37,917 nucleotides of DNA from an uncultured Flavonifractor sp. (lineage in GTDB: Bacteria > Bacillota > Clostridia > Oscillospirales > Oscillospiraceae), in the NCBI GenBank assembly GCA_947384055.1, contig CANDFO010000019.1, forward strand, positions 1-37,917. Reading direction: 5' to 3'. Shown here piece after piece: positions 32,011-37,917 of this stretch. The translations under genes were made by a program, and so were the position numbers. The notes under the pieces are model-generated. The model searched no databases, was not told the origin of the DNA, and saw only the letters and a program-made list of their open reading frames with translations. The number at the start of each line of letters is the position of its first letter. Position 1 is the first letter of the stretch.

Positions 32011-32275
32011 ATGTATCGCCTTGTAATTGCAGAAAAACCTTCGGTTGCCATGAGCATCGCCAAGGTGCTGGGTGCCACGGCCCGGAAGGAGGGCCACATG
32101 GAGGGGTGCGGGTCGCCAGTGGCGACCTCTAAGCGCCAAGGGCGCTTAGAAGCACCGACCGAGCCGACAGGCGAGACAGGCTGGCTGGTGAGCTGGTGCA
32201 TCGGCATCTGGCAGGGCTGGCTGAGCCTGCTGTCTACAACCCCGACTATGACAAGTGGCTGCGGTAAGATTTGCC
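32011..32275 (+). pseudogene. DNA topoisomerase III (topB) N-terminal scrap
   Basis: MYRLVIAEKPSVAMSIAKVL followed by GATARKEGHMEG is the start of element-borne topoisomerase III. A hairpin-rich block interrupts at EG, then the gene resumes with WLVSWCIG; a lost C (GGCAT instead of GGCCAT) breaks the frame, after which the shifted frame gives the expected LAGLAEPAVYNPDYDKW. It stops abruptly near 32275, where the XRE gene begins. More than 85% of the protein is missing. Confidence 0.7.
32111..32150. repeat. Twin hairpins inserted in the topB scrap
   Basis: GGTCGCC-AGT-GGCGACC (32111-32127) is followed directly by TCTAAGCGCC-AAG-GGCGCTTAGA (32128-32150). They sit where ordinary topB continues without interruption, so they are an insertion of about 60 nt including flanks. 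Confidence 0.65.
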
Positions 32276-32506
32276 TACCGCATGGTGTGTGGCCGAAAAT
32301 ATCATGCTGGCGGTTATCAACGTCGCCGGAAGGATGCTGGATTGTCCCGCCAGAAACTCTCCCTGATGGCGGGACTTCCGAAAAAAGCTATCCTTCGCAT
32401 TGAAGCGGGCCGGGCCAGCTACACCTACCCAATCAGAGCGCGGGCCATTTCTGAAGCACTGAATTGCCAGATCGGAGATATTTTTGACGAAGTGAAGGGA
32501 GCGTAA
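32255..32506 (+). CDS. XRE-type helix-turn-helix protein, element-borne
   Basis: The reliable part is residues about 24-83: RRRKDAGLSRQKLSLMAGLP, KKAILRIEAGRASYTYPIRA and RAISEALNCQIGDIFDEVKGA, a Cro/CI-type DNA-binding domain. The N-terminus (MAAVRFAYRMVCGRKYHAGG, start GTG) overlaps the topB scrap and has no ribosome site, so it has probably been rearranged; an ATG at 32282 is an alternative. The preceding frame reads AENIMLAVINVAG, typical of such element proteins, which suggests a frameshift near 32330. It is either a small regulator or a decayed gene. Confidence 0.5.
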   Translation: MAAVRFAYRMVCGRKYHAGGYQRRRKDAGLSRQKLSLMAGLPKKAILRIEAGRASYTYPIRARAISEALNCQIGDIFDEVKGA

Positions 32507-32587
32507 ACACCAAGCCGAAACGGGCCACGGCCCGTCACCGGGAACCGCCCCGCCGGTCTGATGATGGCAGGGCAGAAAGGAATCAAT

Positions 32588-32821
32588 ATGAACAAATATT
32601 TTTACACCTTTGGCTCTGATCCCAAGTTCCCCTATCAAAACGGCTGGGTGGAAATTCACGCCGACTCCTGGGAAGATGCTCATGAGAAATTCTGAGCCAA
32701 GTTCCCAGACCGCTATCAAAATACCCTAAATTGTGCTTTCTTTTATGATGAGAAGCGGTGGGCCGAGATGGACCCGGAGCACACCTGGCACGGCTGGAAG
32801 TGTTGGGAAGTTATCGAGTAG
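32588..32821 (+). pseudogene. Conjugative-element hypothetical with an internal stop
   Basis: MNKYFYTFGSDPKFPYQNGW, then HADSWEDAHEKF, a TGA stop (32693-32695) and, in the same frame, AKFPDRYQNTLNCAFFYDEK and RWAEMDPEHTWHGWKCWEVIE. The two halves form one 77-codon gene of a small protein common in Clostridia conjugative elements. The stop is one transition from CGA (Arg), which relatives have at this spot as I recall. GAAAGGAATCAAT precedes the ATG. Function unknown. Confidence 0.65.
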
Positions 32822-32955
32822 CTGCTCACCAGGGAAAATACGTACATGTTGCAGTGCGGGCGCTTTTGGCCGCCCTGTGTCTCAAACATGCCCTGCGCAC
32901 GGCTCAGAAACACATACCCCTGGTAGCCTGTATCCACGATAAACTCTCTGCCCAT
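32743..32955 (-). CDS. Small protein fragment of unknown function
   Basis: On the minus strand an ATG at 32955, with AAAGGAA 9 nt upstream, opens MGREFIVDTGYQGYVFLSRA, then QGMFETQGGQKRPHCNMYVF. That part looks protein-like, while the last ~30 residues lie antisense to the pseudogene above, so the true gene was probably cut at about 32822. No family recognised; a piece of another element gene is most likely. Confidence 0.35.
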   Translation of the reverse strand: MGREFIVDTGYQGYVFLSRAQGMFETQGGQKRPHCNMYVFSLVSSYSITSQHFQPCQVCSGSISAHRFSS

Positions 32956-33076
32956 ATAGAGCACTTCCTTTCCGGGGCGCCTGGCCCCTGCCCTGTAAAA
33001 AAATAACAGCCGGACAATTTCCGACTGTCCATTTACATATTAAAACTTGCCTAATAAAGAAATGCGGAGAAAAAGA

Positions 33077-33105
33077 TTGACATTTATAGCGATTTATTTT
33101 ATAGT
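33077..33105 (+). promoter_or_regulatory. Sigma-A promoter of the small coiled-coil gene
   Basis: TTGACA, 17 nt, TATAGT, 29 nt before the ATG at 33135. Confidence 0.7.
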
Positions 33106-33134
33106 TAAGCTATCTTTTTATGGAGGTCTCTGTT

Positions 33135-33335
33135 ATGGCAGGACGTAAAACTGTAGAAGAACGCATCAAGCTCATTGACGAAAAGATCGCGAAGAAGCAG
33201 AGCGAAATTGACGTTTTGGAGGCACAGAAGCAGAAACTGCTGCACCCTGTTACCATGAGAGCGGTCATTGCAAAAGCGAAGGAATCCGGTTTTTCTCCGG
33301 AGGAAATTGCTGAGAAGCTGGGACTCGAAGTCTAA
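33135..33335 (+). CDS. Small coiled-coil protein, unknown
   Basis: 66 aa from the ATG at 33135, with GGAGG 10 nt upstream (an ATG at 33120 overlaps the ribosome site). MAGRKTVEERIKLIDEKIAK then KQSEIDVLEAQKQKLL has a heptad pattern; the tail IAKAKESGFSPEEIAEKLGLEV resembles a helix-turn-helix end. It has its own promoter and terminator and so is a complete single-gene unit. No function assigned; small DNA-binding or element-maintenance protein is possible. Confidence 0.7.
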   Translation: MAGRKTVEERIKLIDEKIAKKQSEIDVLEAQKQKLLHPVTMRAVIAKAKESGFSPEEIAEKLGLEV

Positions 33336-33365
33336 AGGCAGCACTGGACGGTCCGCAAATCAAGC

Positions 33366-33405
33366 GCGGCGGCAATCTCTCTTTTTGAGATTGCCGCCGC
33401 TTTTT
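33366..33405 (+). terminator. Rho-independent terminator
   Basis: A perfect 14-bp stem (GCGGCGGCAATCTC/GAGATTGCCGCCGC) with a 7-nt loop followed by TTTTT, 30 nt after the small coiled-coil gene. The gap to the rubrerythrin end (33406-33512) holds nothing recognised. Confidence 0.9.
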
Positions 33406-33512
33406 GTGCAAATTTTTTAGAAAGTGTGTTCATAAACGGAAGACGCGGGACGGGCGGGGAGTTTTGCTGCCGGGAAAAGGTCCACCGGGACTGCGCCCAG
33501 CAGCCGTGGTTG

Positions 33513-34106
33513 TTATTCAAAAGGTGCCAGTTCCCAGCGCACAAACCACCCCTGGGGATGTCTGCACATGGGACAGACCTCCGGGGCGACAGAGGCGTCT
33601 ACAATGTGGCCGCAGTTGAGGCACATCCACTTAATCTTCGTATCGGCAATAAAGAGCTTGCCCGCTTCCAGCAGGTCGGCAAACTTTTGAAAACGCTCCC
33701 CATGGGTCCGCTCAACTTCAGAGACCATGGAAAAGATGTGGGAAATCTGCTCAAAGCCTTCCGCTTTTGCGGTCTTGGCAAACTCCTTGTAGTCGTGTTC
33801 CCACTCCTGAAATTCGTTGTGCTGAGCTGAGCGGAGATGCTGGAGCACTTCCGGCCACAGCTCCACGGGATAGCTACCGTCAATCTGAATATTTTGGCCG
33901 GACACCGCCTGCAGCTGGTTATAAAAGAGCTTGGCGTGGCTCTCTTCCTGCTTGGCGGTAAAGGTAAATACCCCTTCGATGACCGGAAGGCCTTTTGTTT
34001 TGGCCAGGCCTGCGGCGAAGGTATAGCGGTTGCGGGCCTGGCTCTCTCCGGCAAAGGCCCGGAGCAGATTGACGCGGGTCTGGCTCTGTTCAAACGCAAC
34101 GGACAT
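33513..34106 (-). CDS. Rubrerythrin
   Basis: 197 aa; AGGAGGAATCTCA precedes the ATG. The diiron four-helix domain is seen in LLRAFAGESQARNRYTFAAG, FTFTAKQEESHAKLFYNQL and SEVERTHGERFQKFADLLEA (ExxH ligand pairs); the C-terminal rubredoxin-like site is CLNCGHIVDA with CPMCRHPQGWFV. It reduces hydrogen peroxide in the cytoplasm, protecting the anaerobe. The gene stands alone. Confidence 0.95.
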   Translation of the reverse strand: MSVAFEQSQTRVNLLRAFAGESQARNRYTFAAGLAKTKGLPVIEGVFTFTAKQEESHAKLFYNQLQAVSGQNIQIDGSYPVELWPEVLQHLRSAQHNEFQEWEHDYKEFAKTAKAEGFEQISHIFSMVSEVERTHGERFQKFADLLEAGKLFIADTKIKWMCLNCGHIVDASVAPEVCPMCRHPQGWFVRWELAPFE

Positions 34107-34356
34107 TGAGATTCCTCCTGAATTGACAGATGCGGAAAGTATGCCCCGATCTGCTGCGGATTATACCGCAAGATGACCATTCAATGGCAGTTTGACTTGT
34201 CCATGGGGGCTGCTTGGAACCCATAGGTTTTTCACCAAAAAATTTCTCCGCGATGTGTGAAAACCAGCTCTTAATGCGTCTTATAGTACGAGGCCTCACG
34301 CAAGACCAATAATCCCGCGCCGGGATACAGTTTTCAACATAAAAGAAGGTGCCCGA

Positions 34357-34845
34357 ATGACAGAGACGGAATTTCTGCTCCTGTTCGACCGCTACCACGA
34401 CATGGTTTACCGCCTGGCCCTGAGCTGCACCCGCTCCCCCCAGGATGCGGAGGACATTGTCCAGACGGTGTTTCTCAAACTTCTGGACGGCCGGACAAAG
34501 CCCATGCCTGGTAAAGAGCGGCCTTGGCTGGCCCAGGTGACGGTCAATGCCAGCCGCGACCTTCTGCGGGCCAGCCGGAGACGTCAGTGGGAGCCCCTGG
34601 ATGTGGACATTCCCTTTGCCCAGCCGGAGGAGAGCGCCCTGTTTGACGCTGTCATGGCGCTGCCGGACAAGTACCGCGCCGTGGTGCATCTGCACTACTA
34701 CGAGGGCTATTCTTATCAGGAGACCGCGGAAATTCTCCGCACCAGTCCATCGGCGGTCTCCATGCGCCTGCATCGGGCACGCAACCTGCTGCGGAGCAGA
34801 TTGGAGGAGGACGAGCATGAAACAGCTGTATCAAAAGACCTTTGA
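34357..34845 (+). CDS. ECF-type RNA polymerase sigma factor
   Basis: 162 aa. Region 2 is FDRYHDMVYRLALSCTRSPQDAEDIVQTVF, written here in two parts for size: FDRYHDMVYRLALSCTRS then PQDAEDIVQTVFLKLL. Region 4 is LPDKYRAVVHLHYYEGYSYQ and then ETAEILRTSPSAVSMRLHRA. The linker is short, typical of ECF sigma factors. It overlaps by 29 nt with the membrane-protein gene behind it, its probable anti-sigma partner. The 250-nt gap upstream (34107-34356) contains no certain promoter. Confidence 0.88.
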   Translation: MTETEFLLLFDRYHDMVYRLALSCTRSPQDAEDIVQTVFLKLLDGRTKPMPGKERPWLAQVTVNASRDLLRASRRRQWEPLDVDIPFAQPEESALFDAVMALPDKYRAVVHLHYYEGYSYQETAEILRTSPSAVSMRLHRARNLLRSRLEEDEHETAVSKDL

Positions 34846-35428
34846 CCAGATCAAGCTGCCGGAGAAGCGCGCCGCCGCGCTTCGTTCCACCCTGGCCTCC
34901 CGGTGCTCCCAAACCGAAAAGGAGGTTCAACCCATGAAGTTTTTCAAACGATTCCATCGGCCCGCCGTCGCTGTGGCCGCACTGGTCCTGGTATTCGCGC
35001 TGTCGGCCACCGCCCTGGCCTATGGCGGACAGTTCTACCGGTTTATGACCGGCGGCGTAACGCGTGACATTATGGATGAAGACGGCAATGTCATCGGCGT
35101 GGAGGGCCAGATGGACCCGGAGCAGATTACAGACCCGGTGGAACTCCGGGAGGACGGGAAACTCTATCTGACCGCCAGCGGACAGGATACCGATATCACC
35201 GGACTGTGCTCCTACGAGACCCCGTATATCTACGAGTGCACCGGCTCCGACGGCCTGCGCCATGCCTTCATTATCGGCGGAAATCCGGGCGCCATCGGCT
35301 GGGCGGAATTCATCTGGGACGAGGACGGTCTGCCCCGGAGCGGGCAGGTCAGCTTCGGCACCAGCGGCGGTTCGGACGACGCCCCCTGGCTGGCCGCCGG
35401 CAAGGAACAGCTGGATCTGCCCTGGTAG
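34817..35428 (+). CDS. Membrane-anchored partner of the ECF sigma factor
   Basis: 203 aa from ATG 34817 (GAGGAGGACGAGC upstream); it overlaps the sigma gene by 29 nt. Residues 1-42 are cytoplasmic and charged (MKQLYQKTFDQIKLPEKRAA), a single TM helix follows at about 45-65 (VAVAALVLVFALSATALAYG), and the outside part (~140 aa) holds ELREDGKLYLTASGQDTDI and LRHAFIIGGNPGAIGW. This layout is typical for anti-sigma factors of the short DUF4179-like style; no zinc-binding anti-sigma (ZAS) HxxxCxxC motif is visible. Role inferred from position. Confidence 0.65.
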   Translation: MKQLYQKTFDQIKLPEKRAAALRSTLASRCSQTEKEVQPMKFFKRFHRPAVAVAALVLVFALSATALAYGGQFYRFMTGGVTRDIMDEDGNVIGVEGQMDPEQITDPVELREDGKLYLTASGQDTDITGLCSYETPYIYECTGSDGLRHAFIIGGNPGAIGWAEFIWDEDGLPRSGQVSFGTSGGSDDAPWLAAGKEQLDLPW

Positions 35429-35475
35429 CGCGCCAGGGATACCCTCACCGGAAGTTTTGAATTAAGCGTTTAACG

Positions 35476-35518
35476 AACCGGCCCCGCCGTCTGCCTGTGG
35501 CAGATGGCGGGGCCGGTT
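35476..35518. terminator. Terminator after the sigma operon
   Basis: A 20-bp stem with one G-T wobble and a TGT loop: AACCGGCCCCGCC on the left, GGCGGGGCCGGTT on the right. T-run is short, so efficiency is uncertain. Confidence 0.6.
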
Positions 35519-35526
35519 ACTCTCAG

Positions 35527-35650
35527 GGCCTGTATTCACAGCTGCCAAGCGCAGTCCGGCCGGTCCCTTTCTGGGCCATACCGCGCCAAGATTTCTTGTA
35601 ACCTGCAAGTACTCCGTCCAGCATCCCCCGCTTGTGAATACAAGTTCTTA
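35527..35650. repeat. Short inverted-repeat element, copy 1
   Basis: A 124-nt stretch bounded by TGTATTCACA (35531-35540) and its reverse complement TGTGAATACA (35633-35642). The last 33 nt (35618-35650) recur at 37657-37689 with 4 mismatches. No gene lies inside. Looks like a miniature inverted-repeat element typical of this genus group. Confidence 0.6.
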
Positions 35651-35656
35651 TGGCAG

Positions 35657-36304
35657 CTACAGCTCCCGCACCAGCTTGACCGCCACGCCCACAATCCGGG
35701 CCAGGCCGTTGTCAAAGTCCTGCGCGGGAATAATCCGGGGCTCGTAGGAGGGGTTCTCCGGCTGGAGAATCACCATTCCCTTCTGCGCCCGAAAGCGTTT
35801 CAGGGTGGCGTCCTCCCCGTCCACCAGGCAGGCCACAATCTGACCGTTTTCCGCCGTATTCTGCTGGCGCAGCAAAATCAAGTCTCCCTCCCGAATTCCC
35901 GCGTTGATCATGCTGTCCCCTGTCACCCGCAGATAAAAGTACTCCTCCGGGTCGGACACATCGGCGGCGGCATATCCCTCAATATCTTCCACCGCCAGGA
36001 TGGGCTCCCCCGCCCGGATTACACCCAGAATCGGAATGGCAGACTCCCTCCCCGCCGGGAGCATTCCTTCCGGGGCCGGCGTCCGTATGCGGGGCACATC
36101 GTACCCCTGAAGCCACAGGGGGTCCACCCCCAGCGCCAGGGCCATGGCGGAGGCTACGCCCGCCTTGGGCTCCCGCCGGCCCAGCACATAGCGGTTCAAA
36201 GTCTGGGGCGTCATGCCCACCAGCCCGCCCAACTGTTCATAAGTATAGCCCCGCTCCTCCATCAGGCAGTGCAGGCGTTCTCCCAGCGTGCTTTCCAGCG
36301 TCAT
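35657..36304 (-). CDS. XRE-S24 (LexA-like) self-cleaving repressor
   Basis: 215 aa from the ATG at 36304, GGGAGG 7 nt upstream. N-terminal HTH: GERLHCLMEERGYTYEQLGG, MTPQTLNRYVLGRREPKAGV. C-terminal S24 protease: AIPILGVIRAGEPILAVEDI contains an Ala-Gly cleavage pair; catalytic Ser in YLRVTGDSMINAGIREGD and Lys in DATLKRFRAQKG. The architecture is that of phage CI-like or stress repressors rather than LexA proper (XRE, not winged HTH). It faces away from a GAAC-N4-GTTC box and an opposing promoter. Confidence 0.88.
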   Translation of the reverse strand: MTLESTLGERLHCLMEERGYTYEQLGGLVGMTPQTLNRYVLGRREPKAGVASAMALALGVDPLWLQGYDVPRIRTPAPEGMLPAGRESAIPILGVIRAGEPILAVEDIEGYAAADVSDPEEYFYLRVTGDSMINAGIREGDLILLRQQNTAENGQIVACLVDGEDATLKRFRAQKGMVILQPENPSYEPRIIPAQDFDNGLARIVGVAVKLVREL

Positions 36305-36335
36305 GGCAAAGCCTCCCGGTCCGTTTTTTGGGACT

Positions 36336-36364
36336 ATCCTATCACAGTTTATCACCATTTGCAA
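36336..36364 (-). promoter_or_regulatory. Promoter of the S24 repressor
   Basis: Minus strand TTGCAA, 17 nt, TAGGAT. ATCAC occurs twice in its spacer region (direct repeat on the plus strand at 36341 and 36351), a possible operator. Confidence 0.55.
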
Positions 36365-36383
36365 TGTTTTTCAAAAAATGCGG

Positions 36384-36413
36384 TTGACAAATATCTCCGT
36401 TTGGTGTTATTCT
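36384..36413 (+). promoter_or_regulatory. Opposing sigma-A promoter without a gene behind it
   Basis: TTGACA (36384), 18 nt, TATTCT (36408). The next rightward features are the GAAC box at 36426 and the hairpin at 36504-36534, so a transcript of about 115 nt could be made. Confidence 0.45.
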
Positions 36414-36425
36414 TAGCAAGAATTA

Positions 36426-36437
36426 GAACGCAAGTTC
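36426..36437. promoter_or_regulatory. SOS/LexA-type box
   Basis: GAACGCAAGTTC matches the Gram-positive LexA box core GAAC-N4-GTTC. It sits about 6-17 nt past the probable start of the rightward promoter and 120 nt from the repressor start. Confidence 0.5.
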
Positions 36438-36503
36438 TATATCATGTCTCCAAACGGGTTCTTTAATACCTGCCATCTCCATTTGGCACCACGTCTGTAT
36501 GTT

Positions 36504-36534
36504 AAAAACGCCCCGCCGGTTGGCAGGACGTTTT
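36504..36534 (-). terminator. Terminator of the tRNA transcript
   Basis: On the minus strand AAAACGTCCTGCC pairs with GGCGGGGCGTTTTT (two G-T wobbles, AACC loop), immediately after the tRNA-Tyr CCA end. It has T-rich ends on both strands and may also end rightward transcription. Confidence 0.75.
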
Positions 36535-36617
36535 GGTGGAGGAGGGTGGATTCGAACCACCGAAGCTATCGCAACAGATTTACAGTCTGCCCCCTTTGGC
36601 CACTCGGGAACTCCTCC
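36534..36617 (-). tRNA. tRNA-Tyr(GTA)
   Basis: 84 nt with encoded CCA. Acceptor GGAGGAG/CTCCTCC, long variable arm typical of tRNA-Tyr, anticodon GTA in ACTGTAAATC, T-loop GGTTCGAATCC. Confidence 0.95.
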
Positions 36618-36653
36618 ATATGAACTTGTCCGCGAGGAATACAGGAAAACTTG

Positions 36654-36729
36654 TGGAGCTGGTGGACGGATTCGAACCCCCGACCTGCTGATTACAAATC
36701 AGCTGCTCTACCAGCTGAGCTACACCAGC
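36654..36729 (-). tRNA. tRNA-Thr(TGT)
   Basis: 76 nt with encoded CCA. Acceptor GCTGGTG/CACCAGC, D-arm AGCTCAGCTGGTAGAGC, anticodon TGT in ATTTGTAATC, T-loop GGTTCGAATCC. Cotranscribed with tRNA-Tyr. Confidence 0.95.
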
Positions 36730-36871
36730 ATGTCAGCCTTTGCTTGTCCACAACGGAGCTTATTTTAGCAGAAAGAGGGTGGGTTGTCAAGTGAAACACC
36801 GCATTTAAAAAAATTTTTTTGAGGCGCCGCAGGCGGAGCGGACAGAAGGGGGAATTTTCATCTGGGTAAAG

Positions 36872-37033
36872 GTGTGGGCCGACCCGCTGCGGGACGTCCA
36901 GCTGCGGATGCCCGCCGGTTGGTGCGCCCGGTGCGGGGATGAGCTTTACGGGGACGAGGAGCTGTGCGCCCGGTGCCGGACGGAGCTCCAGGAGGAAACT
37001 TACGTACAGGAGGAGAGAGAATACATACCATGA
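36872..37033 (+). CDS. Small zinc-ribbon protein
   Basis: About 53 aa. WCARCGDELYG then LCARCRTELQEE form a CxxC...CxxC zinc ribbon after VWADPLRDVQLRMPAG. The stop overlaps the next ATG (ATGA), so the genes are coupled. The start is uncertain: GTG 36872 is used here, but the only good ribosome site (AAGGGGG) is 7 nt before an in-frame ATC at 36860, a rare start codon. No precise function; likely acts with the two genes after it. Confidence 0.6.
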   Translation: MWADPLRDVQLRMPAGWCARCGDELYGDEELCARCRTELQEETYVQEEREYIP

Positions 37034-37263
37034 CGTTACGGGAATTATCGGCAGAGTATTACGCTGGCGCGGCCGCGCTGCAAGAGCGGATGCGCCTTCT
37101 GGAGCAGCGGCGCGGCGCCGCGGAGGACCCGGGGGAAGCGCTTCTGCTGGCTGACCGCATCCGCATACTCCGGGCCATGCTTCGGGAAACCCGGGAGCTG
37201 GCGGTGATGTGCGAGCATTACTACGAAAGGGGGTACTGCCGCAATGCCAAATACACAATATAG
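37030..37263 (+). CDS. Small helical protein, unknown
   Basis: 77 aa from ATG 37030, GGAGGAGAGAGA upstream. MTLRELSAEYYAGAAALQER, RLLEQRRGAAEDPGEALLLA and RIRILRAMLRETRELAVMCE are almost all helix, ending with HYYERGYCRNAKYTI. The gene overlaps the zinc ribbon gene (4 nt) and the sigma-like gene (20 nt). The helical hairpin plus neighbours suggests a partner of the sigma-like protein; unproven. Confidence 0.7.
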   Translation: MTLRELSAEYYAGAAALQERMRLLEQRRGAAEDPGEALLLADRIRILRAMLRETRELAVMCEHYYERGYCRNAKYTI

Positions 37264-37564
37264 GCGCGGCAGCGGCTACGCGGCGGATATGGCGGTCTAT
37301 GCGCGGACCATGGCGGAGGACAACTCCGCCCAGATGAGCCGCCTGAAACGCAACCTGGTGCGTGCCCTGCGGGAGGACGTCACGGCCCGCCAGCGGCAGG
37401 TGCTGCTGCTCTACTACGGGGAACAGCTGAACATGCGACAGATTGGGGAGCGGCTGGGAATTGACAAATCCACCGTCTCACGCACTATCAAGCGGGGCGA
37501 GCGCAGGCTCCAGCGCTGCCTGCGCTATGGCGCCGGAGCGCTCCTGAATCCCGGGGACTCCTGA
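37244..37564 (+). CDS. Sigma-70 region-4-like HTH protein
   Basis: 106 aa; GAAAGGGGG precedes the ATG at 37244. The C-terminal half is a sigma region 4: REDVTARQRQVLLLYYGEQL and NMRQIGERLGIDKSTVSRTI, then KRGERRLQRCLRYG. No region 2 is present, so it cannot be a standard sigma factor; it probably binds DNA or the polymerase. Phage and element proteins of this form exist (ArpU/sigma-like). It is the end of a three-gene operon with the zinc-ribbon and helical proteins. Confidence 0.8.
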   Translation: MPNTQYRRGSGYAADMAVYARTMAEDNSAQMSRLKRNLVRALREDVTARQRQVLLLYYGEQLNMRQIGERLGIDKSTVSRTIKRGERRLQRCLRYGAGALLNPGDS

Positions 37565-37656
37565 GCCCTGCGTTTTCCTTGAGCTTTCCTTAAAACGACC
37601 GGATCCCGTTGACCCGTCTGACCTGAAAATGATATCGCTATAAAATGCTCGCCCAT

Positions 37657-37689
37657 CCAGCATTCCCCGGTTATGAATACAGGTTCTTA
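37657..37689. repeat. Short inverted-repeat element, copy 2 (end fragment)
   Basis: Matches 35618-35650 at 29 of 33 positions, including the ATGAATACA...GTTCTTA end. The matching left end is not seen. An ACAGGTTCTTA repeat follows directly. Confidence 0.55.
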
Positions 37690-37719
37690 AACAGGTTCTT
37701 ACAGTTTTTCAGGCGTGCC

Positions 37720-37917
37720 GACTATATAGTCAAAGCGGTTCAAAAGGAGCAAATCGCTCCTTTTGAACCCTGCGGCGAAAATCGCCGCAGGGACCGCTCA
37801 TGTGGCCCTGCTTTGGACTTCATAGACGCCGCCGGCGTGCATTGCACACTCCAGTGGGCCATTGGCCCACTGGAGGAAAAAGCGCATGCTGCGCTTTTTC
37901 AACTGCGGCGACTATAT
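37720..37917. repeat. Hairpin array at the right edge
   Basis: Five inverted repeats in about 180 nt: GACTATATAGTC (37720-37731); 14-bp arms at 37737-37769; 11-bp at 37768-37792; 13-bp around a single T at 37849-37875; 11-bp at 37876-37900. CGACTATAT occurs at 37719-37727 and again as the last nine bases of the window, which suggests a repeat boundary or a repeat unit continuing past the edge. No gene is visible in 37565-37917. Confidence 0.65.

Noticed and set aside
35657..36304. LexA proper
   Set aside because: The N-terminal domain is XRE-type, not the winged helix of LexA; annotated as an XRE-S24 repressor.
36692..37258. A 188-codon open frame on the minus strand across the tRNA-Thr and the small operon
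   Set aside because: It runs antisense through the tRNA and three well-supported overlapping genes, and its residues are low-complexity and Pro/Arg-rich.

Overview
The window looks like chromosomal DNA from a GC-rich anaerobic Firmicute, most likely a gut Clostridium of the Oscillospiraceae (Flavonifractor/Lawsonibacter-like). The support is strict-anaerobe enzymes (ferredoxin-dependent 2-oxoacid oxidoreductase, rubrerythrin, clostridial-type aconitase), TRAP transport with a sigma-54 activator, AGGAGG-type ribosome sites and remains of Clostridia-type conjugative elements. The genus is inference; no rRNA gene is present.

Layout. (1) 1-4.8 kb is a graveyard of integrated elements: the C-terminal part of a large serine recombinase, a DUF4417 protein with a toxin-like tail, a tmRNA-3'-end-like fragment, a decayed element gene, a dead group II intron (frameshifted and truncated reverse transcriptase), a VirD4-like scrap and a scrap of CTP synthase. 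(2) 4.8-7.7 kb, minus strand: OFA-type MFS carrier, small membrane protein, secreted esterase. (3) 7.7-18.9 kb is a regulon around a PrpR-type sigma-54 activator (11058-12986). On its left, dctPQM encode a TRAP transporter behind a good sigma-54 promoter. On its right, a consensus sigma-54 promoter drives a CaiB-type CoA-transferase, an HMG-CoA-lyase-like enzyme, a P-loop protein and a four-subunit 2-oxoacid:ferredoxin oxidoreductase. TGTTAAC/GTTAACA inverted repeats lie upstream of both promoters and are the likely activator sites. (4) 19.0-27.6 kb: a LacI regulator divergent from an operon of three aconitase-superfamily proteins (one without Fe-S ligands, one a LeuD-LeuC fusion, one a full aconitase), a LarA-type nickel racemase and a LeuB-type dehydrogenase. 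(5) 27.7-30.9 kb: YtcJ-type amidohydrolase and AbgT-type transporter. (6) 31.2-33.4 kb: a second graveyard of conjugative-element genes (HTH protein, Phd/ParE toxin-antitoxin pair, topB scrap, XRE protein, nonsense-mutated gene). (7) 33.5-37.9 kb: rubrerythrin, an ECF sigma factor with its membrane partner, an XRE-S24 repressor, tRNA-Tyr and tRNA-Thr, a small zinc-ribbon/sigma-like operon and a hairpin-rich repeat at the right edge.

How the genes may work together (inference). Blocks 3 and 4 read as one catabolic programme for an imported hydroxy-carboxylate. TRAP takes up the acid; racemase, dehydratase/isomerases and the oxidative decarboxylase convert it to a 2-oxoacid; the ferredoxin oxidoreductase turns that into an acyl-CoA; the CoA-transferase and lyase activate and cleave a branched hydroxyacyl intermediate. 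The substrate cannot be read from sequence. The combination, the LeuC paralogue without cluster ligands and the reversed LeuD-LeuC fusion make this the best candidate for an undescribed system.
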